A DNA stretch of 18,637 bases, taken from CALVUP01 sp964422195 (GTDB taxonomy: Bacteria > Bacillota_I > Bacilli_A > RF39 > UBA660). The notes beneath the pieces were generated by a model, which made no database searches, was not told the origin of the DNA, and worked only from the letters and a program-made list of their open reading frames with translations. The DNA is taken from assembly GCA_964422195.1 (NCBI GenBank), contig CAYRAF010000022.1:1-18637 (forward strand), in the 5' to 3' direction. The translations under genes and the position numbers were made by a program. Positions within the stretch are counted from its first letter, which is position 1. The number at the start of each line of letters is the position of its first letter. Shown here one piece after another: positions 1-7,174 of the stretch.

Positions 1-354
1 TGTAATCAATTTGGTAATCAAGCACCAGGTACTGATGATGAAATACATGAATTTTGTGCTTTAAAGTATAATACTTCTTTTGATCAATTTGCAAAGGTTG
101 ATGTTAATGGGAAAAATGAATTACCATTATATACTTTTCTAAAATCAGCTATTACAGATGATGAAATTAAAGGAATTAAGAATAAAATGGCAATGAAAGC
201 CGTAGAAAAAATCAGTTCTAGTACAAAGAATAAAAATGATATAAAATGGAATTTCACAAAATTCTTAGTAGATAGAGAAGGCAATGTAGTTGGAAGATAT
301 TCTCCAACATTTAAACCAGAAGATATGGAAGAAAAAATAAAAGAGTTAATATAA
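1..354 (+). CDS. Glutathione peroxidase family thiol peroxidase (3' part only)
   Basis: This is the C-terminal 117 residues of a glutathione-peroxidase-fold enzyme, open at the left edge of the window. Visible family motifs are CNQFGNQ at the very start (the conserved Gln of the catalytic triad region), EFCALKYNTSF followed by KVDVNG, and IKWNFTKFLVDREGNVV with the conserved Trp and Asn. The family reduces peroxides. Bacterial members that have a Cys in the EFC helix usually use thioredoxin rather than glutathione as reductant, so a thioredoxin-dependent peroxidase is the likely role. The peroxidatic Cys or Sec codon lies upstream of the window and cannot be checked. Translation ends at TAA 352-354 and a terminator hairpin follows. 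Confidence 0.93.
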   Translation, partial: CNQFGNQAPGTDDEIHEFCALKYNTSFDQFAKVDVNGKNELPLYTFLKSAITDDEIKGIKNKMAMKAVEKISSSTKNKNDIKWNFTKFLVDREGNVVGRYSPTFKPEDMEEKIKELI

Positions 355-379
355 TTTAGTTGTATAATATAATAAATTA

Positions 380-400
380 ACAGTCATCATGACTGTTTTT
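380..400 (+). terminator. Rho-independent terminator of the peroxidase gene
   Basis: A 7-bp perfect stem (ACAGTCA/TGACTGT) with a 3-base loop is followed by a run of T. It lies 25 bases after the peroxidase stop and immediately before the next promoter. Confidence 0.75.
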
Positions 401-403
401 CTA

Positions 404-412
404 TGCTATAAT
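404..412 (+). promoter_or_regulatory. Extended -10 promoter for the YibE/F pair
   Basis: TGCTATAAT is a perfect extended -10 element; no convincing -35 box is present at 16-18 bases. Transcription would begin near 418-420, only a few bases before the ATG codons at 422 and 428. Confidence 0.6.
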
Positions 413-427
413 AGTGATGTGATGATT

Positions 428-1480
428 ATGAAAAAAATAACTTTAATGATTATATTTTTAATATCAATAACCGCTTTGATTTTTGTATATAATGATGATT
501 TTTTATATAAAAATCCAGTGATAAAGATAATAAATATCCAAAAAATGAGTGAAGAAGAATCTCAAAATCCACTTGGATTAAAAGAAAAACATTATACCAA
601 AAGAATAGAAGGAATTATAACAAATGGTAAAAATAAAGGATCTAAAAAGGAAGTTACTTATGAAGAGTCTTATTCATCTGTTGTAACAGAAAAATTTAGA
701 GTAGGTGATAAAGTAATATTAGATGGTGAAGATATTACTTTAAAAAGAGATTTTTATTTAACTATAATGATAGTTGCCTTTATAATATTAATTTATATAG
801 TTGGATCTTATAAAGGACTCTTATCCATAGTGAGTGTAATTCTAAATATAATTATTTTTTATATAGGATTATTCCTATATTTTAAAGGAGTTAATCTATT
901 ATTTTTAACTGTAATAGAAATGATTATATTTGGAATATTATCTCTTATTTTAGCAAGTGGTGTTAATAAAAAAACATTATCTGCAATTACATCTGTTATT
1001 ATATCTACAATTATAATGTTGATATTGTTATTAATAGTAGTTAAAACAACAAACTATAAAGGAATAAACTTTAATGAATTGTCTTTTTTAACAGTTCCTC
1101 TTGAAGATATCATAATACCAGAATTATTAATAGGTTCAGTAGGTGCTATTATGGATGTAGCAATTACTATATCATCATCTATAGCAGAATTAATAGAAAA
1201 AGATAAAAGAATATCTGTTAAAAAACTAAATAAATCGGCCAAAGAAATAGGTAAAGATATTATGAGCACTATGAGTAATGTTTTATTCTTTACGTATTTA
1301 TGTGCTGGACTTCCTATTTTCGTATTAGCACTTCGTAATGGTTTTTCAATGTATAACTATATATCAACAAATTTTACTTTAGAATTATCTAGATTCTTAA
1401 TTGGTAGTATAGGTATTATTATGACTATTCCTATTTCTGCATTTGTTTCGATCAGAATGATGAAAAGAGGTGCAGAATAA
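428..1480 (+). CDS. YibE/F family membrane protein, first of a tandem pair
   Basis: A 350-residue multi-pass membrane protein. After a hydrophobic N-terminus (about residues 4-20) comes an outside segment of about 85 residues ending in FRVGDKVIL, the small beta domain typical of YibE/F proteins. About seven membrane segments follow. The family signature GAIMDVAITISSSIAEL and the later KEIGKDIMSTMSN segment are both present. The biochemical function of the family is not established; a transport or membrane-assembly role is often guessed. The reading frame extends upstream to ATG 389, but that start lies inside the terminator stem and upstream of the -10 box, so ATG 428 (or 422) is preferred. 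There is no Shine-Dalgarno sequence and the 5' leader would be under 12 bases. The stop overlaps the next start (TAATG at 1478-1482), so the two genes are translationally coupled. Confidence 0.85.
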   Translation: MKKITLMIIFLISITALIFVYNDDFLYKNPVIKIINIQKMSEEESQNPLGLKEKHYTKRIEGIITNGKNKGSKKEVTYEESYSSVVTEKFRVGDKVILDGEDITLKRDFYLTIMIVAFIILIYIVGSYKGLLSIVSVILNIIIFYIGLFLYFKGVNLLFLTVIEMIIFGILSLILASGVNKKTLSAITSVIISTIIMLILLLIVVKTTNYKGINFNELSFLTVPLEDIIIPELLIGSVGAIMDVAITISSSIAELIEKDKRISVKKLNKSAKEIGKDIMSTMSNVLFFTYLCAGLPIFVLALRNGFSMYNYISTNFTLELSRFLIGSIGIIMTIPISAFVSIRMMKRGAE

Positions 1481-2235
1481 TGAATTTAATATTAATTATA
1501 ATATTATTTATATTAATGATGTATATTGATAAAAGAAGAGGAATAAAGTTATTCTTATCCCTAATATTTAATTTCTTTATATTAATGATTATATTTTATT
1601 TAATTGCTATTGGCTTAAATCCTATAATATGTTCTTTAATTGGCTGTTTTATAATAAGTTATATTATTTTATATTATGTTAATGAAAAAAATATTAAAAC
1701 AACATCTAGTTTAAAATCAATAATTATAGTTTTATTAGTATTATCCTTATTAATTTTTATAGTAACTTATTTAACTAGAATAGCAGGATTTGGCTATGAA
1801 TCATATGAGGAAATAAATATGTTTTCATATGATATAAGAATAGATTATACAGACATAGCAATTTCTATGATCTTAATAAGTTTAATTGGCGCAACTGTTG
1901 ATTCTTCCATTGCAATATCTTCAGCTTTATATGAAGTGTATCAAAATAATAAAAAAATATCTAAAAAAGAGTTGTTTGTTTCAGGAATGAATATAGGTAA
2001 AGACATATTATGTACCACTACAAATACTTTAATGTTTGCTTTTCTAGGGGACTTTATGACTCTGCTAATTTGGTTTTATAAAGGAAATTATACTTTTTTA
2101 GATATAGTAAATGCTAAAACTTTTGTTGCTGAATTAATTAGAATTTTATTTAGTGCTATTGGTTGTATTATTGTTATACCTATAACGGCATATATTACAA
2201 CACAATCTCTAAAAAGTAAGAAAGTAAAAGAATAA
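1480..2235 (+). CDS. YibE/F family membrane protein, second of a tandem pair
   Basis: A 251-residue membrane protein and a shorter paralogue of the preceding gene. It lacks the outside beta domain and begins directly with membrane segments. The signature GATVDSSIAISSALYEVY and the NIGKDILCTTTNTLMFAF segment align with GAIMDVAITISSSIAELI and EIGKDIMSTMSNVLFF of its partner. The overlapping TAATG junction and shared motifs suggest the two proteins form one hetero-oligomeric membrane complex; this is inferred. There is no terminator between this gene and the downstream regulator gene, only a 58-base AT-rich gap holding direct repeats and a palindrome. Confidence 0.85.
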   Translation: MNLILIIILFILMMYIDKRRGIKLFLSLIFNFFILMIIFYLIAIGLNPIICSLIGCFIISYIILYYVNEKNIKTTSSLKSIIIVLLVLSLLIFIVTYLTRIAGFGYESYEEINMFSYDIRIDYTDIAISMILISLIGATVDSSIAISSALYEVYQNNKKISKKELFVSGMNIGKDILCTTTNTLMFAFLGDFMTLLIWFYKGNYTFLDIVNAKTFVAELIRILFSAIGCIIVIPITAYITTQSLKSKKVKE

Positions 2236-2242
2236 TTTAATA

Positions 2243-2267
2243 TTTAATGTTAATTTAATAAATTAAC
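2243..2267 (+). promoter_or_regulatory. Candidate response-regulator binding site (TTTAAT direct repeat plus palindrome)
   Basis: TTTAAT-N5-TTTAAT (2243-2259) has the 11-base spacing used by many OmpR/PhoB-type regulators. It overlaps a perfect 8+8 palindrome, GTTAATTT-AAT-AAATTAAC (2249-2267). It lies just before the response-regulator gene. AT-rich background weakens the case. Confidence 0.35.
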
Positions 2268-2293
2268 AGTTAAATATATACGAGGTGAAAACT

Positions 2294-2983
2294 ATGAGAA
2301 TATTAATAGTAGAAGATGAGGAGTCACTAGCGGACTTAGTCGCAAATAGATTAAAAAAGGAAAAGTATGTTGTAGATGTTTCTTTAGATGGTGAAGATGG
2401 ACTATATAATGCTCTTTTAGATATCTATGATCTTATAATACTTGATATAATGTTACCTCATATCGATGGTATAGAAATATTAAAAAAGATAAAAAGTAAT
2501 AATATTAAAGCTAAAGTAATTATGTTAACTGCAAAGTCAGAACTTGATGATAAATTGCTTGGATTTAGTGAAGGAGCTAATGATTATATTGCTAAGCCAT
2601 TTCATATTGATGAAGTTGTAGCTAGAGTTAATGCTCAATTAAGAATCGATAGTATTAAAGAAAAAACCAAAGAATTTGGAGATTTAATTCTTGATATAAA
2701 AACATCTGAGATTATTAATAAAAGTAATAATGAAAGAATAAGTATTATAAATAAAGAATTTCAATTGCTTGAATATTTTATGAATAATCCAAATCAAGTT
2801 TTATCAAAAGAGATGATATATGACAAAGTATGGGGATTTGAAAATGATTCTATATCAAATAATTTAGAAGCATATTTATCTTTTATTAGAAAAAAACTAA
2901 AAACAATTAATTCAGATGTTCAAATAAAATCATTAAGGAATTTAGGATATAAAATGGAGTATAAAGATGAAGGAACTAAATAA
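2294..2983 (+). CDS. OmpR/PhoB-family response regulator
   Basis: A 229-residue two-domain transcription factor. The receiver domain (about residues 1-115) has the acidic pair D8/E9, the phospho-acceptor D51 in LIILDIMLP, T79 in VIMLTAK and K101 in YIAKPF. The C-terminal winged-helix domain (about 130-225) contains KEFQLLEYFMNNPNQVLSKE and ends in the typical RNLGYKME hairpin. ATG 2294 is chosen because GAGGTG (2282-2287) sits just upstream; the in-frame GTG at 2285 is part of that ribosome site. The last 17 bases overlap the histidine kinase gene, marking a cognate pair. Likely targets are its own operon and the surface-protein genes just downstream. Confidence 0.95.
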   Translation: MRILIVEDEESLADLVANRLKKEKYVVDVSLDGEDGLYNALLDIYDLIILDIMLPHIDGIEILKKIKSNNIKAKVIMLTAKSELDDKLLGFSEGANDYIAKPFHIDEVVARVNAQLRIDSIKEKTKEFGDLILDIKTSEIINKSNNERISIINKEFQLLEYFMNNPNQVLSKEMIYDKVWGFENDSISNNLEAYLSFIRKKLKTINSDVQIKSLRNLGYKMEYKDEGTK

Positions 2984-4184
2984 AAAAGTTTTTAAAACAA
3001 TATTCATTATATTATCAATGTTTATAATAATTGGAATTTTGATATTTAATGTTAGTACTTATAAAAAAGAATATAATAGTATTAAAAGAACTCTAACAAT
3101 TATGGAAGATAGAGATTCCCATAGACCTGATGATAAAATACCAAATCCAAGTGATAGAGAATTAGACAATATGATGATAATGGATCATGAGGTATATACT
3201 ATTATTTTAAATAATAACCAAATAGAAAGAATAATTAATCATAGTGGTAGTATAAGTAACTTTAATGTAAAAAAGATAGCTAAAATAATATTAAATAATA
3301 ACAAAGGTGTAAATGTTAAAAACTTATATACTAATAGGTATGTATATAACTATAATGAAGATACTATAACTATAATAAATACAAAAAACACTAATAGTAG
3401 GTTATTACTAATACTTATTGAGTCTATTATATTTTTAGTAATATTTGAATTTATAATTTATTATATTTCTAAATTTTTAACTAGAAGAATTACTAAACCT
3501 GCACAAGAGTCTTTTGAAAAACAAAAAGATTTTATTGCGGATGCATCACATGAGCTAAAAACACCATTAGCTATTATAATGGCTTCTTCTGATGAGTTAA
3601 AAAGTGATAAAAAAAATGCTAAATATGTTGATAATATAAAATATGAATCTGAAAGAATGAATAATTTAATTAAAAGTTTGTTAGATTTATCGAAGTTAGA
3701 AAATGGTGTATCTATAGATACCTATAAAGAAGAGAACATATCTAAGATTATTGAAAAAACTAGTTTAACTTTTGAGGCAATAGCGTTTGAACAAAATATA
3801 AAGATAAATTCTAGTATTGAAGATAATATTATCTTTAAATGTAATAAAGAAGAAATAGAAAAATTAATATCAATAATATTGGATAATGCTATTAAACATA
3901 GTTATAAAGATTCTACAATAAATATAAATATTAGTAGAAATAAGAATAATATTGATATTGAAATAACCAATTGTGGTGATCCAATAAAATCTGGCGAAGA
4001 AGAAAAAATATTTGAAAGATTTTATAGAGGTGATAAATCTAGAAATAGAGAAAGTAATAGATATGGCTTAGGTCTAGCAATTGCTAAAAACATTGTTATT
4101 AACCATAAAGGAACAATTAAAGCATATTCTAAAAACAAAAAAACAACATTTAAAATAAATTTAAAAAATAAAGAACATTATTAA
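2967..4184 (+). CDS. Membrane sensor histidine kinase
   Basis: A 405-residue kinase with two membrane segments (about residues 8-29 and 146-168) enclosing an outside sensor domain of about 115 residues with no family I recognise. The membrane segment runs almost directly into the H-box FIADASHELKTP (phospho-accepting H195), so a HAMP domain is absent or very short. The ATPase domain has the N-box ILDNAIKHS (N307), an F-box-like IFERFYRGDKS, and the G-box YGLGLAIAKNIV. Translation starts inside the regulator gene with GGAG seven bases upstream. It would phosphorylate D51 of the partner regulator. What it senses cannot be read from sequence; the surface-protein genes beside it suggest an envelope signal. 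Confidence 0.94.
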   Translation: MKELNKKVFKTIFIILSMFIIIGILIFNVSTYKKEYNSIKRTLTIMEDRDSHRPDDKIPNPSDRELDNMMIMDHEVYTIILNNNQIERIINHSGSISNFNVKKIAKIILNNNKGVNVKNLYTNRYVYNYNEDTITIINTKNTNSRLLLILIESIIFLVIFEFIIYYISKFLTRRITKPAQESFEKQKDFIADASHELKTPLAIIMASSDELKSDKKNAKYVDNIKYESERMNNLIKSLLDLSKLENGVSIDTYKEENISKIIEKTSLTFEAIAFEQNIKINSSIEDNIIFKCNKEEIEKLISIILDNAIKHSYKDSTININISRNKNNIDIEITNCGDPIKSGEEEKIFERFYRGDKSRNRESNRYGLGLAIAKNIVINHKGTIKAYSKNKKTTFKINLKNKEHY

Positions 4185-4207
4185 AAATTTAATGTTCTTT
4201 TAATTTT
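4170..4207 (+). terminator. Terminator after the two-component operon
   Basis: An 11-bp stem (AAAGAACATTA 4170-4180, TAATGTTCTTT 4190-4200) is followed by a T-rich tail. Its left arm uses the last codons of the kinase gene. Confidence 0.65.
4188..4204 (+). promoter_or_regulatory. Second TTTAAT direct repeat, before the surface-protein genes
   Basis: TTTAATGTTCTTTTAAT matches the site upstream of the regulator gene at 15 of 17 positions and has the same 11-base repeat spacing. It also overlaps the right arm of the terminator, which could explain part of its sequence. Confidence 0.3.
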
Positions 4208-4276
4208 TAAATAATAATATTAAATTGTAGAAAGGAGAAGTGATTAATAGAAAAAGACTTATAATATAATATGATA

Positions 4277-4285
4277 TGATATAAT
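4277..4285 (+). promoter_or_regulatory. Extended -10 promoter for the PPEMP/surface gene pair
   Basis: TGATATAAT is an extended -10 match 23 bases before the start codon at 4308, downstream of a terminator. No clear -35 box is seen, as expected for an activator-dependent or extended -10 promoter. Confidence 0.45.
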
Positions 4286-4307
4286 AATCTAAGAATAGGA
4301 GGCTAAA

Positions 4308-4556
4308 ATGAAAGATAAAATAATGTTATTTATTATTGGTGTGTTAGTAGGAGCAGTTATTGCCACAGGAGCATTCTTTGTCTATACAAAAGCATCTAAT
4401 AATAAATGTACTAATCAACAATCACAACAAATGAAAGGTGGAACACCGCCAGAGATGCCAAACAATCAAAATGGACAAAACAATTCTAACGGTCAACCAC
4501 CAGAGATGCCAAGTGATAATTCAACAAATAGTAATGGCACAACTAATAATTCATAA
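4308..4556 (+). CDS. Small membrane-anchored protein with PPEMP repeats
   Basis: An 82-residue protein with an ideal ribosome site (AGGAGG 4297-4302, five-base spacing). Residues 5-27 form one membrane segment or uncleaved signal anchor. The remaining 55 residues are a low-complexity tail rich in Asn, Gln, Gly and Ser with two PPEMP motifs (residues 47-51 and 64-68) and one Cys (34). I know no function for it. Similar PPEMP-rich stretches occur in cell-surface proteins of Clostridia, including carbohydrate-binding-domain and CotH-type proteins. It lies 14 bases before the beta-helix-like surface protein gene, with no terminator between, so the two are co-transcribed and probably act together on the cell surface. 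It may be the outside partner or a cofactor of the surface protein, or a signal for the adjacent kinase. Both roles are speculative. Confidence 0.7.
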   Translation: MKDKIMLFIIGVLVGAVIATGAFFVYTKASNNKCTNQQSQQMKGGTPPEMPNNQNGQNNSNGQPPEMPSDNSTNSNGTTNNS

Positions 4557-4573
4557 CTAGAAAGGAGAATATG

Positions 4574-5911
4574 ATGAAAAATAAAAAAACAATAATGTAT
4601 ATTATTACAATTATATCTTTAATAACTATACTTATAGTGCTTTGGATATTAATTATTAATGAAAATAAACAAACAAAAACAGAGGCAAACAGTAATTCTA
4701 ATATAACTAATAATTCATCTACATCTTACTCTGCAGTAAAAGAAATTACAGAGGAAAAAGATATTAATGGAGAAAGCTATGAATCAAAAAAAGCAGATGA
4801 AAATGTAATTTTAATCTCAGGGGTAAAATCCACACTCTCTAATATAACTATTAATAAGACTGGAGATTCAAATGGTGGTGATAACACAAGTTTTTATGGT
4901 ACAAACTCAGCTATCTTAGCTAAAGGTGGTGCTAAAGTAACAATCAAAAATGCCACAATTACAACTGCTGCAACAGGTAGTAATGGAGTATTTAGTTATG
5001 GTGGATCTGCTACAACATCTAATTCATCAAGTGATGGAACAACAATTAATATAAGTGATTCAAAAATAACTACTTCAAAAGATAATTCAGGAGGTATAAT
5101 GACAACAGGTGGTGGAGTTATGAACGCTACCAATTTAACTATAAAAACAAGTGGTATATCAAGCGCCGCAATTAGATCTGATAGAGGTGGTGGTACAGTT
5201 GTTGTTAATAAAGGAACGTATACAACCACAGGTCAAGGATCACCAGCTGTATATTCAACCGCAGATATTACTGTAAAAAATGCTACTTTAATTTCAAAGG
5301 CTTCAGAAGGTTTAATTATTGAAGGAAAAAATAAAATTACCATAGACAATGTAAAATTAACTGATACAAACAATAAATTAAATGGACAATCGACTACCTA
5401 TAAAAATATATTTATATATCAATCTATGTCAGGGGATGCTGACACAGGAACCGCTGAATTCTCATCTAAAAATTCAACTATAATAACTAATAAAGGTGAT
5501 ACCATTTATGTTACAAATACAAAAGCTAATATTACATTAGAAAACAATAAATTTATAAATAATGATTCTACAAGTAATTTTATTAGAATACAAAAAGATT
5601 CATGGGGAACATCAGGATCAAATGGTGGTGAAGTTAGTTTAAAACTAATTAATCAAGCTGTTACAGGAAATATAGTTGTTGATTCTATCTCTACTTTATC
5701 TATGAATCTAACAAATTCATCTAATTATGAAGGAACTATAAATTCTAAAAATGAAGCAAAACAAATAAAAATAGTATTAGATAAATCTTCTAAAATAAAA
5801 TTAACTGGTAACTCTTACATTTCCTCATTAGAAGATAGTGATTCATCATATTCAAATATTGATTTAAATGGATATAAACTTTATGTAAACGGAAAAGAAT
5901 TAAAAAAATAA
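4574..5911 (+). CDS. Membrane-anchored surface protein, probable right-handed beta-helix
   Basis: A protein of about 445 residues. One N-terminal membrane segment (about residues 6-27) is followed by a Ser/Asn/Thr-rich linker (about 30-55). The rest, to the C-terminus, is rich in Gly, Thr, Ser, Asn and Ile, with short repeating beta strands such as AKVTIKNATITT, GTTINISDSKITT and ADITVKNATLIS. This periodic pattern fits a parallel beta-helix like those of adhesins and polysaccharide-binding proteins. There is no LPxTG motif, so it is held by its N-terminal anchor. Two adjacent ATGs exist (4571, 4574); 4574 is preferred because AAGGAG then sits six bases upstream. No catalytic motif is visible, so binding to a glycan or surface is more likely than hydrolysis. 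The neighbouring two-component system is the obvious regulator. Confidence 0.8.
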   Translation: MKNKKTIMYIITIISLITILIVLWILIINENKQTKTEANSNSNITNNSSTSYSAVKEITEEKDINGESYESKKADENVILISGVKSTLSNITINKTGDSNGGDNTSFYGTNSAILAKGGAKVTIKNATITTAATGSNGVFSYGGSATTSNSSSDGTTINISDSKITTSKDNSGGIMTTGGGVMNATNLTIKTSGISSAAIRSDRGGGTVVVNKGTYTTTGQGSPAVYSTADITVKNATLISKASEGLIIEGKNKITIDNVKLTDTNNKLNGQSTTYKNIFIYQSMSGDADTGTAEFSSKNSTIITNKGDTIYVTNTKANITLENNKFINNDSTSNFIRIQKDSWGTSGSNGGEVSLKLINQAVTGNIVVDSISTLSMNLTNSSNYEGTINSKNEAKQIKIVLDKSSKIKLTGNSYISSLEDSDSSYSNIDLNGYKLYVNGKELKK

Positions 5912-5913
5912 TT

Positions 5914-5941
5914 AAAAAGCAGATTTATCTGCTTTTTTTTT
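5914..5941 (+). terminator. Terminator after the surface-protein gene
   Basis: The stem AAAAAGCAGA/TCTGCTTTTT with a 4-base loop (TTTA) runs into a T tract ending at 5941. It starts three bases after the stop codon. Confidence 0.85.
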
Positions 5942-5969
5942 GAAAGTAAGTGAAAAGTTATCTATTATT

Positions 5970-5978
5970 TGATATACT
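5970..5978 (+). promoter_or_regulatory. Extended -10 promoter for the small peptide/TMEM43-like operon
   Basis: TGATATACT is an extended -10 element 55 bases before the start codon at 6033. A weak -35 candidate (GTGAAA, 5950-5955) lies 17 bases upstream. Confidence 0.45.
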
Positions 5979-6032
5979 ATTGTTAGATATAGATGACTGT
6001 AAGTAAGACAATAAATATAAAGGAGGTATATC

Positions 6033-6212
6033 ATGAAATTAGAAAAATTATTATATATAATAGAGATGATATTTTTAACAATCTTTGTAATAAGCTTAAT
6101 TTTAGTTTTGACTAATGCTTTAAATGTATGGTTAATAATTATAATATCATTCCCGATATTTATAATATCTTTTTTAATAAGAAGAATAATTAATATGAAA
6201 AATAGAAAATGA
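6033..6212 (+). CDS. Small two-segment membrane peptide (59 residues)
   Basis: A 59-residue ORF that is easily missed because of its length. It has a near-perfect ribosome site (AAGGAGG 6020-6026, six bases before ATG). It encodes two hydrophobic stretches, about residues 13-27 and 32-48, and a basic tail (RRIINMKNRK), giving a predicted helical hairpin. It ends in TGA, a stop in this organism. The stop overlaps the ribosome site of the next gene (GAGGTG from 6211), so the two are translationally coupled. I do not recognise a family. The tight coupling suggests a small partner subunit of the TMEM43-like protein; that is inference. Confidence 0.75.
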   Translation: MKLEKLLYIIEMIFLTIFVISLILVLTNALNVWLIIIISFPIFIISFLIRRIINMKNRK

Positions 6213-6220
6213 GGTGTTTT

Positions 6221-7027
6221 ATGAAAATAACTAAAGGAAAAGTGATTTTAGCGGCAATTGTTATATATTTTGCTGTATTCGCAGTAATTAATGTTAACAA
6301 AGAAAAGAAAATAAATAAAGATATATTAAATAAAGTAGTATATGTAACAGATGGTGTTGTTAATAGTAAAAATGAAGGTAAATTAGTGTTAGTTAGTGGA
6401 AAAATAGGATATGATAATTTAGTAACTTTTCTAGAACTTGAAAATTTTAGTACTATAAAAATAAATAGGAAAGTAGAAGATTATATTAAGTATTATGATG
6501 AAGATGATAAGGAAGTTCATTATGAATGGAAAGAAAGAACTAATACTCCAGCCGAAACTAATGATTATTTAAAAACAATAATATCAGAAGAAAAAGTATC
6601 TAATGTTAATATAGGTGAGTATAAATTAGATAAAAAAGGATTAGACTTAATACCAGCAGATAAATATTATAGTAAACAAGAAAAGATAGGAGATTTAATT
6701 ACTACAGGTATAGACTATAGTAGAGATCCTTATGAAGAAGATTTAAAAGTAGGAGATATGAAAATAACATATAAATATTATGATTTAGAAAAAAATCCTA
6801 ATTTATCTATTCTTGCTGTTCAAAAAGGAAATTCATTTGTTCCTTATAAAGTAGATAAGAAAAAAGAGGTTTATCAAGTTTTTGTTGGTAAAGTAAACAA
6901 TAAGGAAAAACTAACTAAAGAATTAGATAAAAATGTTAAAAGAACCAAAAAAGGAAAAATATTATTTATTATTATGATTCTTGGAGTTGGTATATTCTTT
7001 ATAGTTGATAATAAGAAGAAAAATTAA
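6221..7027 (+). CDS. TMEM43-like membrane protein, short form
   Basis: A 268-residue protein with one N-terminal membrane segment (about residues 7-24) and one at the C-terminus (about 247-262). The soluble centre follows the TMEM43 (LUMA) family pattern: an early GKLVLVSGKI strand, INRKVEDYIKYYDED, then VHYEWKERTNTP, VNIGEYKLD, and a final GDMKITYKYYDLEK followed by LSILAVQKG. These correspond to the family's R-x-VE-x-Y, EW, LG-x-F-x-L and GD-x-RI segments. Bacterial and eukaryotic relatives are usually longer and end in several membrane helices, so this is a reduced form with a single C-terminal anchor. Its function is unknown. ATG 6221 is chosen because GAGGTG (6211-6216) is its ribosome site; the in-frame ATG 6209 lies upstream of that site and overlaps the end of the preceding gene. 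Confidence 0.65.
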   Translation: MKITKGKVILAAIVIYFAVFAVINVNKEKKINKDILNKVVYVTDGVVNSKNEGKLVLVSGKIGYDNLVTFLELENFSTIKINRKVEDYIKYYDEDDKEVHYEWKERTNTPAETNDYLKTIISEEKVSNVNIGEYKLDKKGLDLIPADKYYSKQEKIGDLITTGIDYSRDPYEEDLKVGDMKITYKYYDLEKNPNLSILAVQKGNSFVPYKVDKKKEVYQVFVGKVNNKEKLTKELDKNVKRTKKGKILFIIMILGVGIFFIVDNKKKN

Positions 7028-7060
7028 ATAGGATAATAAAAAAATTTAGAAAAAGAATGA

Positions 7061-7156
7061 GAATTAAACGCAGGAGCTATTTATCTAACAAGCGATGAAG
7101 CAAGTTATGCAAGAGGTGTAATATTGCCAATTCATAGTGTATATAATTGTGTATAG
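7061..7156 (+). pseudogene. C-terminal remnant of a short-chain dehydrogenase/reductase
   Basis: An open frame of 31 codons with no start, bounded upstream by an in-frame TGA (7058-7060) and ending at TAG 7154-7156. Its translation contains AGAIYLTSDEASYARGVILP. This matches the conserved C-terminal segment of classical short-chain dehydrogenases (A-x-x-YLASDEASYxTGxxLPIDGG). The usual DGG that follows has become HS. No Rossmann-fold N-terminus or YxxxK active site lies upstream, so this is a decayed fragment and not a gene. Confidence 0.65.
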
Positions 7157-7174
7157 TATTTGGGGGTGATTGTC

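Noticed and set aside
389..427. An upstream start (ATG 389) for the first YibE/F protein
   Set aside because: It lies within the terminator stem and upstream of the -10 box, so it would not be on the transcript from the visible promoter, and it adds a non-family N-terminal extension.
4240..4269. A 9-codon GTG frame just after AAAGGAG upstream of the PPEMP gene
   Set aside because: The ribosome site is only about two bases from the GTG, the peptide has no recognisable property, and the likely promoter (4277-4285) lies downstream of it.
7124..7147. A promoter for the MazG-like gene (TTGCCA with TATAAT at 7142)
   Set aside because: The spacer is only 12 bases and the TGn extension is out of register by one base, so it cannot be supported as a promoter.
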